A stretch of DNA of 64,000 nt, taken from assembly GCA_023151115.1 (NCBI GenBank), contig JAKLJP010000029.1, positions 1 to 64,000 on the forward strand. The letters run 5' to 3'. Of this stretch, positions 50,813 through 58,283 are shown piece after piece (positions within the stretch are counted from its first letter, which is position 1; every line of letters begins with the position of its first letter). The notes under the pieces were generated by a model. The model saw only the letters and a program-made list of their open reading frames with translations, did no database searches and was not told the origin of the DNA. Position numbers and translations under genes: made by a program. Source of the DNA: Anaerolineae bacterium (GTDB lineage Bacteria; Chloroflexota; Anaerolineae; 4572-78; J111).

Positions 50813-51241
50813 CTATAAAACACCAACCCGCCAGCGATAAACTAAATCTGCGCCGAGCCAGGCCGTTGCCAAAACCGCAATGGTTCCCAAAAGCATCAAA
50901 CCCAAGTAGAGCCAGCGCCGGCCGGTCAGCACATTGGGCCAGCGGAAACGTAGATAGAGCAGCAACCCATTCAAAATGAGCAGGGCAACCCCGGCGGTAA
51001 TATGGCTGTTGACATTTTCCCGGCGAGGATCGGCCAGTTCGAGTTGGTTCTGGTCCACCAGCCCGGTCAGGCTGGCGATAAGCGCCGCCAACCAACTTAA
51101 GGTAAAACTCCAGCAGGCAAACTGCTCATAATCAGCGCGCCCGCGCCACAGATAAGCCAGCGTTAGCAGCACCCCCAACATATAAAAAGCAATGGGGAAA
51201 TGAACGGTCATGGGGTGAAAGGGGTGTCCAAAAAAAGTCAT
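50813..51241 (-). CDS. DUF2231 membrane protein
   Basis: Membrane protein of about 142 residues with four predicted membrane segments. Its start, GHPFHPMTVHFPIAFYMLG, is the DUF2231 signature, whose His residues suggest metal or heme binding. The frame extends upstream to a TTG at 51277, within a GCTACCT-type repeat; the ATG at 51241 is preferred. The function of the family is unknown. Confidence 0.87.
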   Translation of the reverse strand: MTFFGHPFHPMTVHFPIAFYMLGVLLTLAYLWRGRADYEQFACWSFTLSWLAALIASLTGLVDQNQLELADPRRENVNSHITAGVALLILNGLLLYLRFRWPNVLTGRRWLYLGLMLLGTIAVLATAWLGADLVYRWRVGVL

Positions 51242-51279
51242 GGTCTGGAGGGTAAGAAAAAGGTAACAGAGTAGCAAAC

Positions 51280-51412
51280 TTATGATCTGCTACCTGCTAC
51301 CTTGCTACATGTTTTAGCGGCAAAAACTTTTCTGAAGTACTATGAGGTAAGAGCAGCAACATTTCCTGACCCCTACTCCCTACTCCTTACTCCCTACTTC
51401 CTACTTCTTTAG
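51280..51412. repeat. GCTACCT and CTACTCC repeat stretch
   Basis: GCTACCTGCTACCTTGCTAC (51290-51309) and the heptamer-like CTACTCC/CTACTTC series (51374-51408) fill both ends of the spacer between the DUF2231 and adenosyltransferase genes. The latter reaches just into the adenosyltransferase 3' end. Confidence 0.75.
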
Positions 51413-51956
51413 CCAGGGTCGTGCGCTGTCCCGCCAGGTGTTCTTCGTAGCGGGCCAGAGCGAAGAGGAGCGAGGAAAGCCGGTTCAAATAGCGAATGAC
51501 TTCCTCATTTTCCAACCCATCTTCGTGCATAACGCGGGCCACGCAGCGTTCAGCCCGTCTGATAACCGTGCGGGCCACATCCAGCCAGGCGCTAATGGCC
51601 GTATCGCCGGGGACGACAAATTGGGTCAGCGGTGGAATTTCAGCGCCGATTTGGTCAGTTTCCGCTTCCAGCCATGCCACCCGGTCAGCCGTCATTTGGG
51701 TGGGCAGCTTGACGCCGGGAGCGGTGGCCAATTCGCCCATCAGAATCCACAGGTCACGCTGAGCTTCCAGAATGAGCTTTTTGGTCCGGGCGCTGGCGGC
51801 AGGGTCGGCCCGAACCACCCCCATAAAGGAACTGGCCTCATCCACCGTACCATAAGCTTCCGGGCGCAAATCATATTTGGGCACCCGCTCTTTGCCCAGC
51901 AGGCTGGTAAAGCCTTCGTCGCCGAGGCGGGTGTAAAGAATGGTCTGTTTGGACAT
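51387..51956 (-). CDS. Cob(I)alamin adenosyltransferase, PduO type
   Basis: Protein of 189 residues of the PduO/MMAB-type adenosyltransferase family, a five-helix bundle that transfers the 5'-deoxyadenosyl group of ATP to cob(I)alamin. The N-terminal YTRLGDEGFTSLLGKERVPK loop binds ATP, and the conserved VDEASSFMGVVRA and ARTVIRRAERCVA helices are present. The enzyme supports adenosylcobalamin-dependent enzymes, none of which are in this window. The last codons lie in a CTACTTC repeat, so the native C-terminus may have been altered. Confidence 0.93.
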   Translation of the reverse strand: MSKQTILYTRLGDEGFTSLLGKERVPKYDLRPEAYGTVDEASSFMGVVRADPAASARTKKLILEAQRDLWILMGELATAPGVKLPTQMTADRVAWLEAETDQIGAEIPPLTQFVVPGDTAISAWLDVARTVIRRAERCVARVMHEDGLENEEVIRYLNRLSSLLFALARYEEHLAGQRTTLAKEVGSRE

Positions 51957-51978
51957 AATACCCTTTTAGGATTTTGGT

Positions 51979-52061
51979 CCAATACATTTCAAATAAGGCC
52001 GTAGCATAGGGCCTTGTGCCCGCCCACAAGGGGCTAAACTACGTTATTTGAAAAGTATTGG
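51979..52061. mobile_element. 83-bp MITE with 18-bp ends and 7-bp target duplication
   Basis: The left end CCAATACATTTCAAATAA and right end TTATTTGAAAAGTATTGG are inverted repeats with 17 of 18 matches. Perfect 7-bp direct repeats TTTTGGT flank it at 51972-51978 and 52062-52068. Inside, two hairpins, GGGC-CTTGT-GCCC and GCCC-ACAAG-GGGC, have complementary loops. It encodes no protein and supplies the last codons and stop of the zinc-ribbon/HEAT gene. Confidence 0.85.
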
Positions 52062-52844
52062 TTTTGGTCTGGCCTCAACCAGTTTTTCCAACGAGCGCCG
52101 GGCCTGCTGGCGGACGCCCTGGTGCGAATCTTTGAGCAGTGCCGTCAGCGGTTCGCGGGTGATAGCACTTTTGAATTTACCCAGCGCCTCCGCCGACCAA
52201 AATCGAACCGCCGGCTCACCGTCGCTTAAAGCTTTGATGAGGGCCCGGGTTGCCTTGGCCTTGTTTAACACTTTGATGTCATGTTCGGCACAAATTCGCC
52301 CCAGGGCAATGGCCGAACCGTAGCGGGCATCCGGGTCGTCATCGTTGAGCAAAGTTTCAACCAGGGCGTCAATGGCTTCATCGCCCAATTGATTGAGCTG
52401 GAAGATGGCAAATTCGTGGTTTTCCGGCTCATCCAGGGCGGCGATCAGCCGCTCGATTCGTTCCTGCTGCTGGCGCGCTTCCTTTTCCTTCAACACTTCC
52501 AGCCGTTCAAGCTGCGCCCGCCGCCGGATTTCTTGCATCTCGGCTCGCTTGGCCCTGGCCCGTTCCAGGTGCGCCCCGCAGTGAGCGCAGTAAACCACAT
52601 CAATCCGGTTAAGCGAGTGACACAGGATGCAGTCTGCCTTGAGCGAGCCGCCGCAGTTGGAACAGTAGCGCAGCTCTTCCCGGTTAGGGGTTTGGCACTG
52701 CGGGCAGAGCACGGTTTGGTCGGTCGCCAGATCGGTAATTAATAAGGCTGTGCCGCAACGGGGACATTCAAATTTTTTGTTGGGTAAGAAATTGCCGGAG
52801 AGGGAACCGCCACAACTGGGACAGACAAGTCGTTCGATTTTCAT
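52044..52844 (-). CDS. Zinc-ribbon / HEAT-repeat protein
   Basis: Protein of about 266 residues. The N-terminal 100 residues contain several zinc-ribbon pairs (CPSCGG/CPRCG, CPQC/CSNCGG, CILC/CAHCG). A basic coiled-coil helix covers about 105-140, followed by HEAT/PBS-type helical repeats (ALVETLLNDDDPDARYGSAIALG and the like). It looks like a protein-binding scaffold, and no enzymatic role is visible. The frame extends to 52880, but ATG 52844 lies 7 bases past the tsaD stop and is preferred. Its 3' end is a MITE insertion that provides the final residues KPILFK and stop. Confidence 0.8.
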   Translation of the reverse strand: MKIERLVCPSCGGSLSGNFLPNKKFECPRCGTALLITDLATDQTVLCPQCQTPNREELRYCSNCGGSLKADCILCHSLNRIDVVYCAHCGAHLERARAKRAEMQEIRRRAQLERLEVLKEKEARQQQERIERLIAALDEPENHEFAIFQLNQLGDEAIDALVETLLNDDDPDARYGSAIALGRICAEHDIKVLNKAKATRALIKALSDGEPAVRFWSAEALGKFKSAITREPLTALLKDSHQGVRQQARRSLEKLVEARPKPILFK

Positions 52845-52851
52845 AGTGTTA

Positions 52852-53907
52852 TCACCCCAAGCGCAAATTAGCCGACACATCCAAATCCCAATCGGCCACC
52901 TGACCGGCTTGCAGCCGCCAATAGGCCGCCGCGCCGATCATGGCCGCATTATCGGTGCAGAGATAAAGCGGCGGCACGCGCACCGGACGCCCCGCTTCGG
53001 CCGTCATTTTGTTGCGCAGCAGGGCGTTAGCCGAGACGCCGCCGGCCAACAAAATCTCGCTGGCCTGGTATTGTTCAGCCGCGGCGATAGTTTTGGTCAC
53101 CAAGACATCCACCACGGCCATTTGGAACGAAGCGGCAATATCGGCGACGGGCATGGTCCGCAGCGGCAGTTGAGCCTGGCCGGTCCCCGCCCGCAGCACA
53201 TTCTCGCTGTTGGTGTGGCGCTGCACCACCCGCAAAACCGCCGTTTTGAGACCGGAAAAGCTGAAATCAAAGCCATCGCCCAGGCGAGCGCGGGGAAAAC
53301 TGTAGGTATTGGGGTTGCCGCCTTCCGCGGCCTTTTGAATGGCCGGCCCGCCGGGAAAACCAATATCGAGCATGCGCGCCACCTTGTCGAAAGCCTCTCC
53401 GGCGGCGTCGTCAATGGTACGGCCCAAAATTTCATAATCCCCGTGGCCGCGAAGCAACACCAATTCGGTATGACCGCCGGACACCAGCAGGCAGACCGCC
53501 GGAAAGTTAATCGGCGGCGGCTGGCCCAGGCGCTCGGTATCCAGCCAGTTAGAATAAAGGTGTCCTTCCAGGTGATTAACACCCACCAGGGGTAGGTTAA
53601 GCCCTACGGCAATACCTTTAGCTGCGTTAACCCCCACCAGCAGGCTGCCCGCCAGCCCCGGCCCGTGGGTAACGGCAACGGCGTTCAATTCATTCCAGCC
53701 GGTGCGGGCCTCGATCAGCGCATCCTGGATAACGGTCCCAATCGCCAAAACATGCTGGCGCGAGGCCACTTCGGGAAAAATACCGCCGTAGCGCCGGTGA
53801 ATATCAATCTGCGAAGCGACCACATTCGATTTGATCCGAAAGCCATCTTCAATCACCGCTGCGGCGGTTTCATCGCACGAGGTTTCGATGGCAAGAATTT
53901 TGGTCAT
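52852..53907 (-). CDS. tsaD: tRNA N6-adenosine threonylcarbamoyltransferase TsaD
   Basis: TsaD/Kae1 protein of 351 residues, transferring threonylcarbamoyl from TC-AMP to A37 of ANN-decoding tRNAs. The ASKHA fold is shown by [15 protein letters not shown], the metal ligands H112 and H116 in [10 protein letters not shown], the VSGGHTEL phosphate loop, and the [10 protein letters not shown] segment. Length and motifs are canonical. It is followed with 7 bases of spacing by the zinc-ribbon/HEAT gene, which probably shares its transcript. TsaB, TsaC and TsaE are not nearby. Confidence 0.97.
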   Translation of the reverse strand: MTKILAIETSCDETAAAVIEDGFRIKSNVVASQIDIHRRYGGIFPEVASRQHVLAIGTVIQDALIEARTGWNELNAVAVTHGPGLAGSLLVGVNAAKGIAVGLNLPLVGVNHLEGHLYSNWLDTERLGQPPPINFPAVCLLVSGGHTELVLLRGHGDYEILGRTIDDAAGEAFDKVARMLDIGFPGGPAIQKAAEGGNPNTYSFPRARLGDGFDFSFSGLKTAVLRVVQRHTNSENVLRAGTGQAQLPLRTMPVADIAASFQMAVVDVLVTKTIAAAEQYQASEILLAGGVSANALLRNKMTAEAGRPVRVPPLYLCTDNAAMIGAAAYWRLQAGQVADWDLDVSANLRLG

Positions 53908-54276
53908 GGCAATTGTTCCTGTGGGTCTGTTCTTCTCGGCTGTAGTTGCTACTTTACAATGTACTGATAGTTCTTTTGCATTGTTTTAAGTAAAACTTTC
54001 ACCTACGCAGAGGTAACTTCTTGTTGCCCTAAATAACTTACTTTCATACACAATTATACCTTGCCCTACACTCATGCACAATAGCCCTCAATAAAGGCTG
54101 AGCCGAAGGTCCATGCCCACGTGGTACTGGGTAAAACCGATGGATGGGACGGCTACGGAGGCCATATCTTGGAGGCCCGCATCTGGCCCGCTCTGGAAGC
54201 CCGGTTGGACGTAGTTTAGGGCTTTATGTCCGCCCAAAACTACCCTTGAAGCGCCTAGCTTCTACTCATATCAAAC
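53908..54276. other. Gap containing a decayed gene
   Basis: No intact gene. It holds a PPC/DUF296 remnant (54085-54219), followed by a palindrome beginning GTAGTTT and ending AAACTAC (54210-54242). Confidence 0.6.
54085..54219 (+). pseudogene. PPC-domain (DUF296) remnant
   Basis: A plus-strand frame without a start codon reads EPKVHAHVVLGKTDGWDGYG then GGHILEARIWPALEARLDVV and stops. This matches the core of PPC/DUF296 proteins (HAHVVLGxxDG, GGHLLEgrVWPTLEV), which are small bacterial and plant nucleic-acid-associated proteins. The N-terminal third is absent, with a stop at 54082, and the end is cut by a GTAGTTTAG palindrome that resembles the arms of the MITE near 52000. Confidence 0.6.
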
Positions 54277-54774
54277 TCAGCCTTCGAGATTAATCATACT
54301 GGCCCAGGTGCGGATCACCAGCCAGTCACGATAGTCGCCCACAGTGGCCTTGACCGATTTGATAACCATCTTTTCACCAAAATTCAGCTTGTCGAGATTA
54401 ATGTAGCCATGAAACAGAATAACATCTCGCGGTTTAATCGCTTCTCGCACAGAGGCTAAATTCTCTGGAAAGGTCCAACCGCTCATAATTTCGTTGGGAT
54501 CGCCCTCGCCGGTCGGGCCGCTGGAAAAAAGCCAGACCGGCCGGCTGGCGAGCATTTCTTGATGGGTTCGCAAAAATTTAGTCGCCCCTTTGAGCCAGCT
54601 CCCCGCGTAGACGGCGCTGCCGATGACAAAGCCGTCATACTCGGCCAGGCTGCCGACTTCTGATATGGGTTTGACCTCGACTTCGTACTCGCGTTTGATT
54701 AACTCCTTGCCGATAACTTCGGCAATCTCGGCCGTCGAGCCGTACTTGCTGGCATACGTCACCAACACTTTCAT
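54277..54774 (-). CDS. Flavodoxin-domain protein (HemG-like)
   Basis: Flavodoxin-fold protein of 165 residues. The FMN-phosphate loop is YASKYGSTAEIA and the isoalloxazine-binding parts are GSAVYAGSWLKGA and FSSGPTGEG. Its size and the C-terminal DYRDWLVIRTWA resemble the Flavodoxin_5 group that includes menaquinone-dependent protoporphyrinogen dehydrogenase (HemG). An electron-transfer role is equally possible because no heme genes adjoin. Start ATG 54774 has an AAGGAGG site. Confidence 0.9.
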   Translation of the reverse strand: MKVLVTYASKYGSTAEIAEVIGKELIKREYEVEVKPISEVGSLAEYDGFVIGSAVYAGSWLKGATKFLRTHQEMLASRPVWLFSSGPTGEGDPNEIMSGWTFPENLASVREAIKPRDVILFHGYINLDKLNFGEKMVIKSVKATVGDYRDWLVIRTWASMINLEG

Positions 54775-54946
54775 CCATATCCTCCTTAAAAATAGTAACC
54801 GTAATCAGTGTAACTGATTGTTGGTTACCGGTTACGTTCTATTCGATGATGGCAGGCAGATAAATCCTTCAACTATCATACCGGCAAAAAACAGATGAGC
54901 AAAGTGTCATTTGTCATAATTCACCGAGGCGAATGTCAGAAATGGC

Positions 54947-55633
54947 TCACCCACGGCCATAAGCTCTCGGCCGCAGCCAGCGAGCCAGACGGCGCTCGAA
55001 GCAGCCCCGCCGGTCGAGGGAATGGGCTTGGTTCAGCAGCCATTCGACCAGATATTCACGCAGGTTATCCAGCCGCCCCGGCTGCGACTCCTTAATCAAG
55101 GCGCGTATATCCAGCCATAAAGCGGTCGCTTCCAAGGGAAATTGAATCTCATCCAAAATGTCGAGGTGGACCGGGATCACCGAAGCATCAGGCAGCACTT
55201 CGTTGAGGTAGCGCTGCGCGCGGGCGGCGTGGTAAAGATGGGTTAGGGCAAAGATGTGAGCCAAGCCATGGACCCGGCGCAGCACCCGCACCATTCGTAC
55301 TTCGAGCAAAGTGCAGTTGGTGAGCTGGCGGATAATCACATAATCAGCCGGGATTTGGAAGCGCTCAATCAGCAATTTCCTGACCACATGGGCGTCGGGG
55401 GTTAATTTTGGCCCGTGGACATCGGAGGCGACAAAAATTAGATAAGGTTTAGGTGGGGGAGCGCTGTACCACAGGGCCGCCGCCATCGCCACCCGGCCCC
55501 ACAGTTGTTTGTTTTCCTTTTTAGTCCCCTGGCGTTTGCCCATAATCAACACGGCTGAAGGAGTAGCCGGCCACTCGGGTTCGGCGGGTTCAGTTGAAGA
55601 TAGGTTGTTAGTTAAGGCATTCATGGTATACAT
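54947..55633 (-). CDS. DUF218-like (ElyC/SanA/YdcF) protein
   Basis: Protein of about 228 residues. From AVLIMGKRQ onward it follows the DUF218 pattern: a conserved early Gly-Lys, then WGRVAMAAAL, IFVASDVHG, a DAHVVRKLL helix, TNCTLLEVRMV and ALTHLYHAARAQRYL with the typical His and Arg. No membrane anchor is predicted, unlike SanA or ElyC. The C-terminal 60 residues are Arg-rich. Members are linked to cell-envelope maintenance but the reaction is unknown. Start is uncertain (TTG 55639, ATG 55633 or ATG 55624). Confidence 0.7.
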   Translation of the reverse strand: MYTMNALTNNLSSTEPAEPEWPATPSAVLIMGKRQGTKKENKQLWGRVAMAAALWYSAPPPKPYLIFVASDVHGPKLTPDAHVVRKLLIERFQIPADYVIIRQLTNCTLLEVRMVRVLRRVHGLAHIFALTHLYHAARAQRYLNEVLPDASVIPVHLDILDEIQFPLEATALWLDIRALIKESQPGRLDNLREYLVEWLLNQAHSLDRRGCFERRLARWLRPRAYGRG

Positions 55634-55708
55634 TGTCAATGGAAGGATGGAAGTTTGGAAGGCTGGAAACCATCTCTTTCAGCCTCCGGCCTTCCCTTCT
55701 TCCAATTT

Positions 55709-56491
55709 TTACAACTCTGTCCGAATAGCCCACAAATCGGGAAAGAGAGGCTTGAGCAGGGTAGTTTGCAAATAGCCTACCCCAGCCGAGCCGCCTGTGC
55801 CTTGCTTGGCCCCAATCGTCCGCTCGACCATTTTGACATGCCGGTAGCGCCACTCCTGGATGCCCTCATCAAAATCCACCATATTTTCGCAAACCTGGGT
55901 TAAGGTGGGGTTGCTGCGGTACACTCCAATCAGGATTTGCTGGATTTCCGGCGAAGGCTGGATGGGCTGGCTGACATCCCGCCCCAACAACTCCGGCGGA
56001 ATCGAATAGCCGTTGGCGGCCAGGTAGCGCAGAAACGAGTCCCACAGGCTGGGCTGCTGGTAGCGCTGTTCCAACTGGCGGCGGGCCGCCATATCTTCCG
56101 GGTAATGCACCAGAACCCCATGACGTTTATGGCCCAGCACAAATTCCAATTCTCGAAATTGGTGAGATTGAAAGCCGCTGGCCGATTCCAGCCGGTGGCG
56201 GAAGGACAAAAATTCTAGCGGGGTCATGGTTTCCAGAATATCAATCTGGGCCACCATCGTTTTAAGAATGGTCAAAATGCGGCGCAGCGTGTGCAGCGCT
56301 CGCGGCGTGTCGTTGGCTTCCAACTTTTGCTGCAAGTAATCCAACTCGTGCAAAACCTGTTTGAACCACAACTCGTAAACTTGGTGGATGATGATAAACA
56401 GCAGCTCATCGTGCTCCGGCCCATCGGAAAGCGGCTGTTGAGCCGATAACACCTGGTCTAACTTTAAATAATTGGCATAGGTGAGCGGCAT
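55709..56491 (-). CDS. kynA: Tryptophan 2,3-dioxygenase
   Basis: Heme enzyme of 260 residues that opens the indole ring of L-tryptophan to N-formylkynurenine. The MPLTYANYLKLDQVLSAQ start, the active-site ELLFIIIHQVYELWFKQ segment, FRHRLESASGFQS and the proximal heme ligand H218 in EWRYRHVKMVERTIG are all present, as is GTGGSAGVGYL. Length is normal for the bacterial form. No kynureninase or formamidase gene is adjacent. Confidence 0.96.
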   Translation of the reverse strand: MPLTYANYLKLDQVLSAQQPLSDGPEHDELLFIIIHQVYELWFKQVLHELDYLQQKLEANDTPRALHTLRRILTILKTMVAQIDILETMTPLEFLSFRHRLESASGFQSHQFRELEFVLGHKRHGVLVHYPEDMAARRQLEQRYQQPSLWDSFLRYLAANGYSIPPELLGRDVSQPIQPSPEIQQILIGVYRSNPTLTQVCENMVDFDEGIQEWRYRHVKMVERTIGAKQGTGGSAGVGYLQTTLLKPLFPDLWAIRTEL

Positions 56492-56506
56492 TCTGGCCTC
56501 CTGCCA

Positions 56507-56577
56507 CTAAAAATAAAAACCGGGATCGGAAATAGGGGATGCTGTAGCAAGTATTATCCCCAAATTCCCTATCCCGG
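56507..56577 (-). terminator. Rho-independent terminator after amidohydrolase
   Basis: CCGGGAT (56520-56526) pairs with ATCCCGG (56571-56577), with extra GGAA/TTCC and GGGGAT/ATCCCC pairing. On the minus strand it is followed by TTTTTATTTTT. It separates the amidohydrolase transcript from kynA. Confidence 0.85.
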
Positions 56578-56610
56578 CAAAAAAGATTTGTCAGGTCTAA
56601 GGGGCTGCGG

Positions 56611-57786
56611 CTAATCCAGCCCGTACAATCGGCGGGCATTGCCGGCCAGGATCAGCCCGGCGGCTTCCTGGGCTTCGGCGGGCGAGAGCATATCGGCGCT
56701 GACCAGCTCCTCCAGCGCCCCGGCCAGGGCCATTTTGCCCAGCACCGCCCCAACGTAGTTGATTTCCGGCAGAGTATAACCATCCGACCCGTAGACCACT
56801 TTGGAAAGTGGGGCCATCTCCAGCACCTCGGCGTAGATGCGCCGGGCGGCGTGGGCGGCAAAGGGGATACCCTCGGACACGTCGCAGTAGACGCGGGGCA
56901 GCATGTTGGCCATGTAGCCGGCCTCGGCGTGGTAGGGGTAGCCGGTGTGGACCAGCAGCACCTTGCAGGCCCGGAAGGTGGGAAAGCGCAGCAAATCCAT
57001 CAGCAGGGCCGGACGGCAACTGACCAGGTTGACCTCGTAATCGCCCATGCCGGTGTGGATTTGCATGGGCACATCGTACTCGATGCACAGTTCCAGCGCC
57101 CGGCAGAGCAGGTGGTCGCGCAGCTTTTTCATGGCCTGCCCGCCGATGCCGCGCCGGATGGCGTCGAGGGCCTGCAAACCCTGGTCGGGCGTCCGGCTCA
57201 GCGGCGATACCTCCAGGCCGGTGCGGTAGGCAATGATGGATTTAAGACCCTTGTAGCCGTCTGCTTCCAAAGCTTGGACTATGGCCTCATCGTAGCGCCG
57301 CCGAAATTCGGCCCAGCCGCAATCGCTTTTGAGCAGTTCGGCAATCAGCGGCTCGATACGGTAGACCGGGACCACCTCCACCCCGACATCCTGGCGGAAG
57401 CCGGCCACGTCCACCGGGGGTAAAGGGTAGCCAAAATCGGCCACCAGGGTGGTCAGGCCGCAGGCTTCGTACAGGCGGGTGATGTACCCTCGGTAATCTT
57501 TGACGGCTTCATTGCGGGCCGCCAACACCTGTTCCAGGGCTGGCTCGCAGCCAAAAAAACCGGCCAGTTGGCGGACCAAGTAGCGAAAATAAACCGTATC
57601 GCGCCGGACCTGCTGGATTTCGGCCACCAGGGTGTGATCCGCTGGAACGCCGCCCTCGGCCATAAATTCGACCCCGCCGCCGGGGAAAGAAACCGCGTCG
57701 GTAAATTCGCGGGCTGTCAGCTTGACTTTGGGGGTAAAAGGATGGCAGTGGACATCTACTACGGGTAAGGTTGAAGTGTCAATCAT
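56611..57786 (-). CDS. Amidohydrolase-2 family protein (FluG N-domain-like)
   Basis: TIM-barrel metal-dependent hydrolase of 391 residues. The metal motif is H13-x-H15 in VDVHCHPF, with MQIHTGMGDYE, LLVHTGYPYH and VVYGSDGYTLPE (catalytic Asp) following in order. It resembles the N-terminal amidohydrolase/nodulin domain of FluG-type proteins, and a glutamine-synthetase-like gene is only one small gene away, so the pair looks like a split FluG. Substrates of this group are unknown but probably amide or gamma-glutamyl compounds. It ends before a strong terminator. Confidence 0.88.
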   Translation of the reverse strand: MIDTSTLPVVDVHCHPFTPKVKLTAREFTDAVSFPGGGVEFMAEGGVPADHTLVAEIQQVRRDTVYFRYLVRQLAGFFGCEPALEQVLAARNEAVKDYRGYITRLYEACGLTTLVADFGYPLPPVDVAGFRQDVGVEVVPVYRIEPLIAELLKSDCGWAEFRRRYDEAIVQALEADGYKGLKSIIAYRTGLEVSPLSRTPDQGLQALDAIRRGIGGQAMKKLRDHLLCRALELCIEYDVPMQIHTGMGDYEVNLVSCRPALLMDLLRFPTFRACKVLLVHTGYPYHAEAGYMANMLPRVYCDVSEGIPFAAHAARRIYAEVLEMAPLSKVVYGSDGYTLPEINYVGAVLGKMALAGALEELVSADMLSPAEAQEAAGLILAGNARRLYGLD

Positions 57787-57849
57787 TGGTTATCTCCAAA
57801 TGTAACGTCTAATAGACAAAGCAGATAAACATCGTACAATCTTTTAGCG

Positions 57850-57896
57850 GGCCGGGCTCCCACGCCCGGCCAAGCGACGGCGTGGGAGCCGTCGCT
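57850..57896. repeat. Double hairpin with complementary loops
   Basis: Hairpin 1 is GGCCGGG-CTCCCACG-CCCGGCC and hairpin 2, one base later, is AGCGACGG-CGTGGGAG-CCGTCGCT. The two 8-base loops are exact reverse complements and could kiss. Confidence 0.9.
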
Positions 57897-57930
57897 GCTA
57901 CAATGATAGTATGACTTTTAAGTGATTTGT

Positions 57931-58221
57931 CTATAAGGAAGCCAATTTTTTATTCAATGCTACTAATTTTTCAACCACCGTTTCGGTCCGTGACCTATTA
58001 CCGTACAATCCCAGGTGAGTATTTTCAACTTCCCAGAGATAATCAAACAATTCGTGCTTTGGCACACGATGAATCAGCCGGTGATATACATCACTGACAT
58101 AAGAGTCATATTCATCTTGTGCCTCTGGGAAATCTTTGACACCAATTGGATCCCACTCTTCAAGCAGTATTTGTTTGATTGCATAATGATAACGTTTTGC
58201 TCTACCGAGGTAGTCAGACAT
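57931..58221 (-). CDS. Small hypothetical protein (possibly DUF1871-like)
   Basis: Protein of 96 residues, all-helical in appearance, with the segment KQILLEEWDPIGVKD and a following DEYDSYVSDVYHRLI, then EVENTHLGLYGNRSRTE. This layout recalls small DUF1871-type proteins, but the match is from memory and weak. It is more AT-rich than its neighbours and lies between the amidohydrolase and the glutamine-synthetase-like gene on the same strand, separated by 144 and 62 bases. It may be an acquired gene or a small partner. Confidence 0.65.
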   Translation of the reverse strand: MSDYLGRAKRYHYAIKQILLEEWDPIGVKDFPEAQDEYDSYVSDVYHRLIHRVPKHELFDYLWEVENTHLGLYGNRSRTETVVEKLVALNKKLASL

Positions 58222-58283
58222 ACTTCTTCGCCTAGCTAACAGTAACTACACTGCCAACGGCCTGCCCTTCACCCTTGCTTCCC

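Noticed and set aside
51387..51412. Gene truncation of the adenosyltransferase by the CTACTTC repeat
   Set aside because: All catalytic and structural motifs lie upstream and length is normal, so only the last few residues could be altered.
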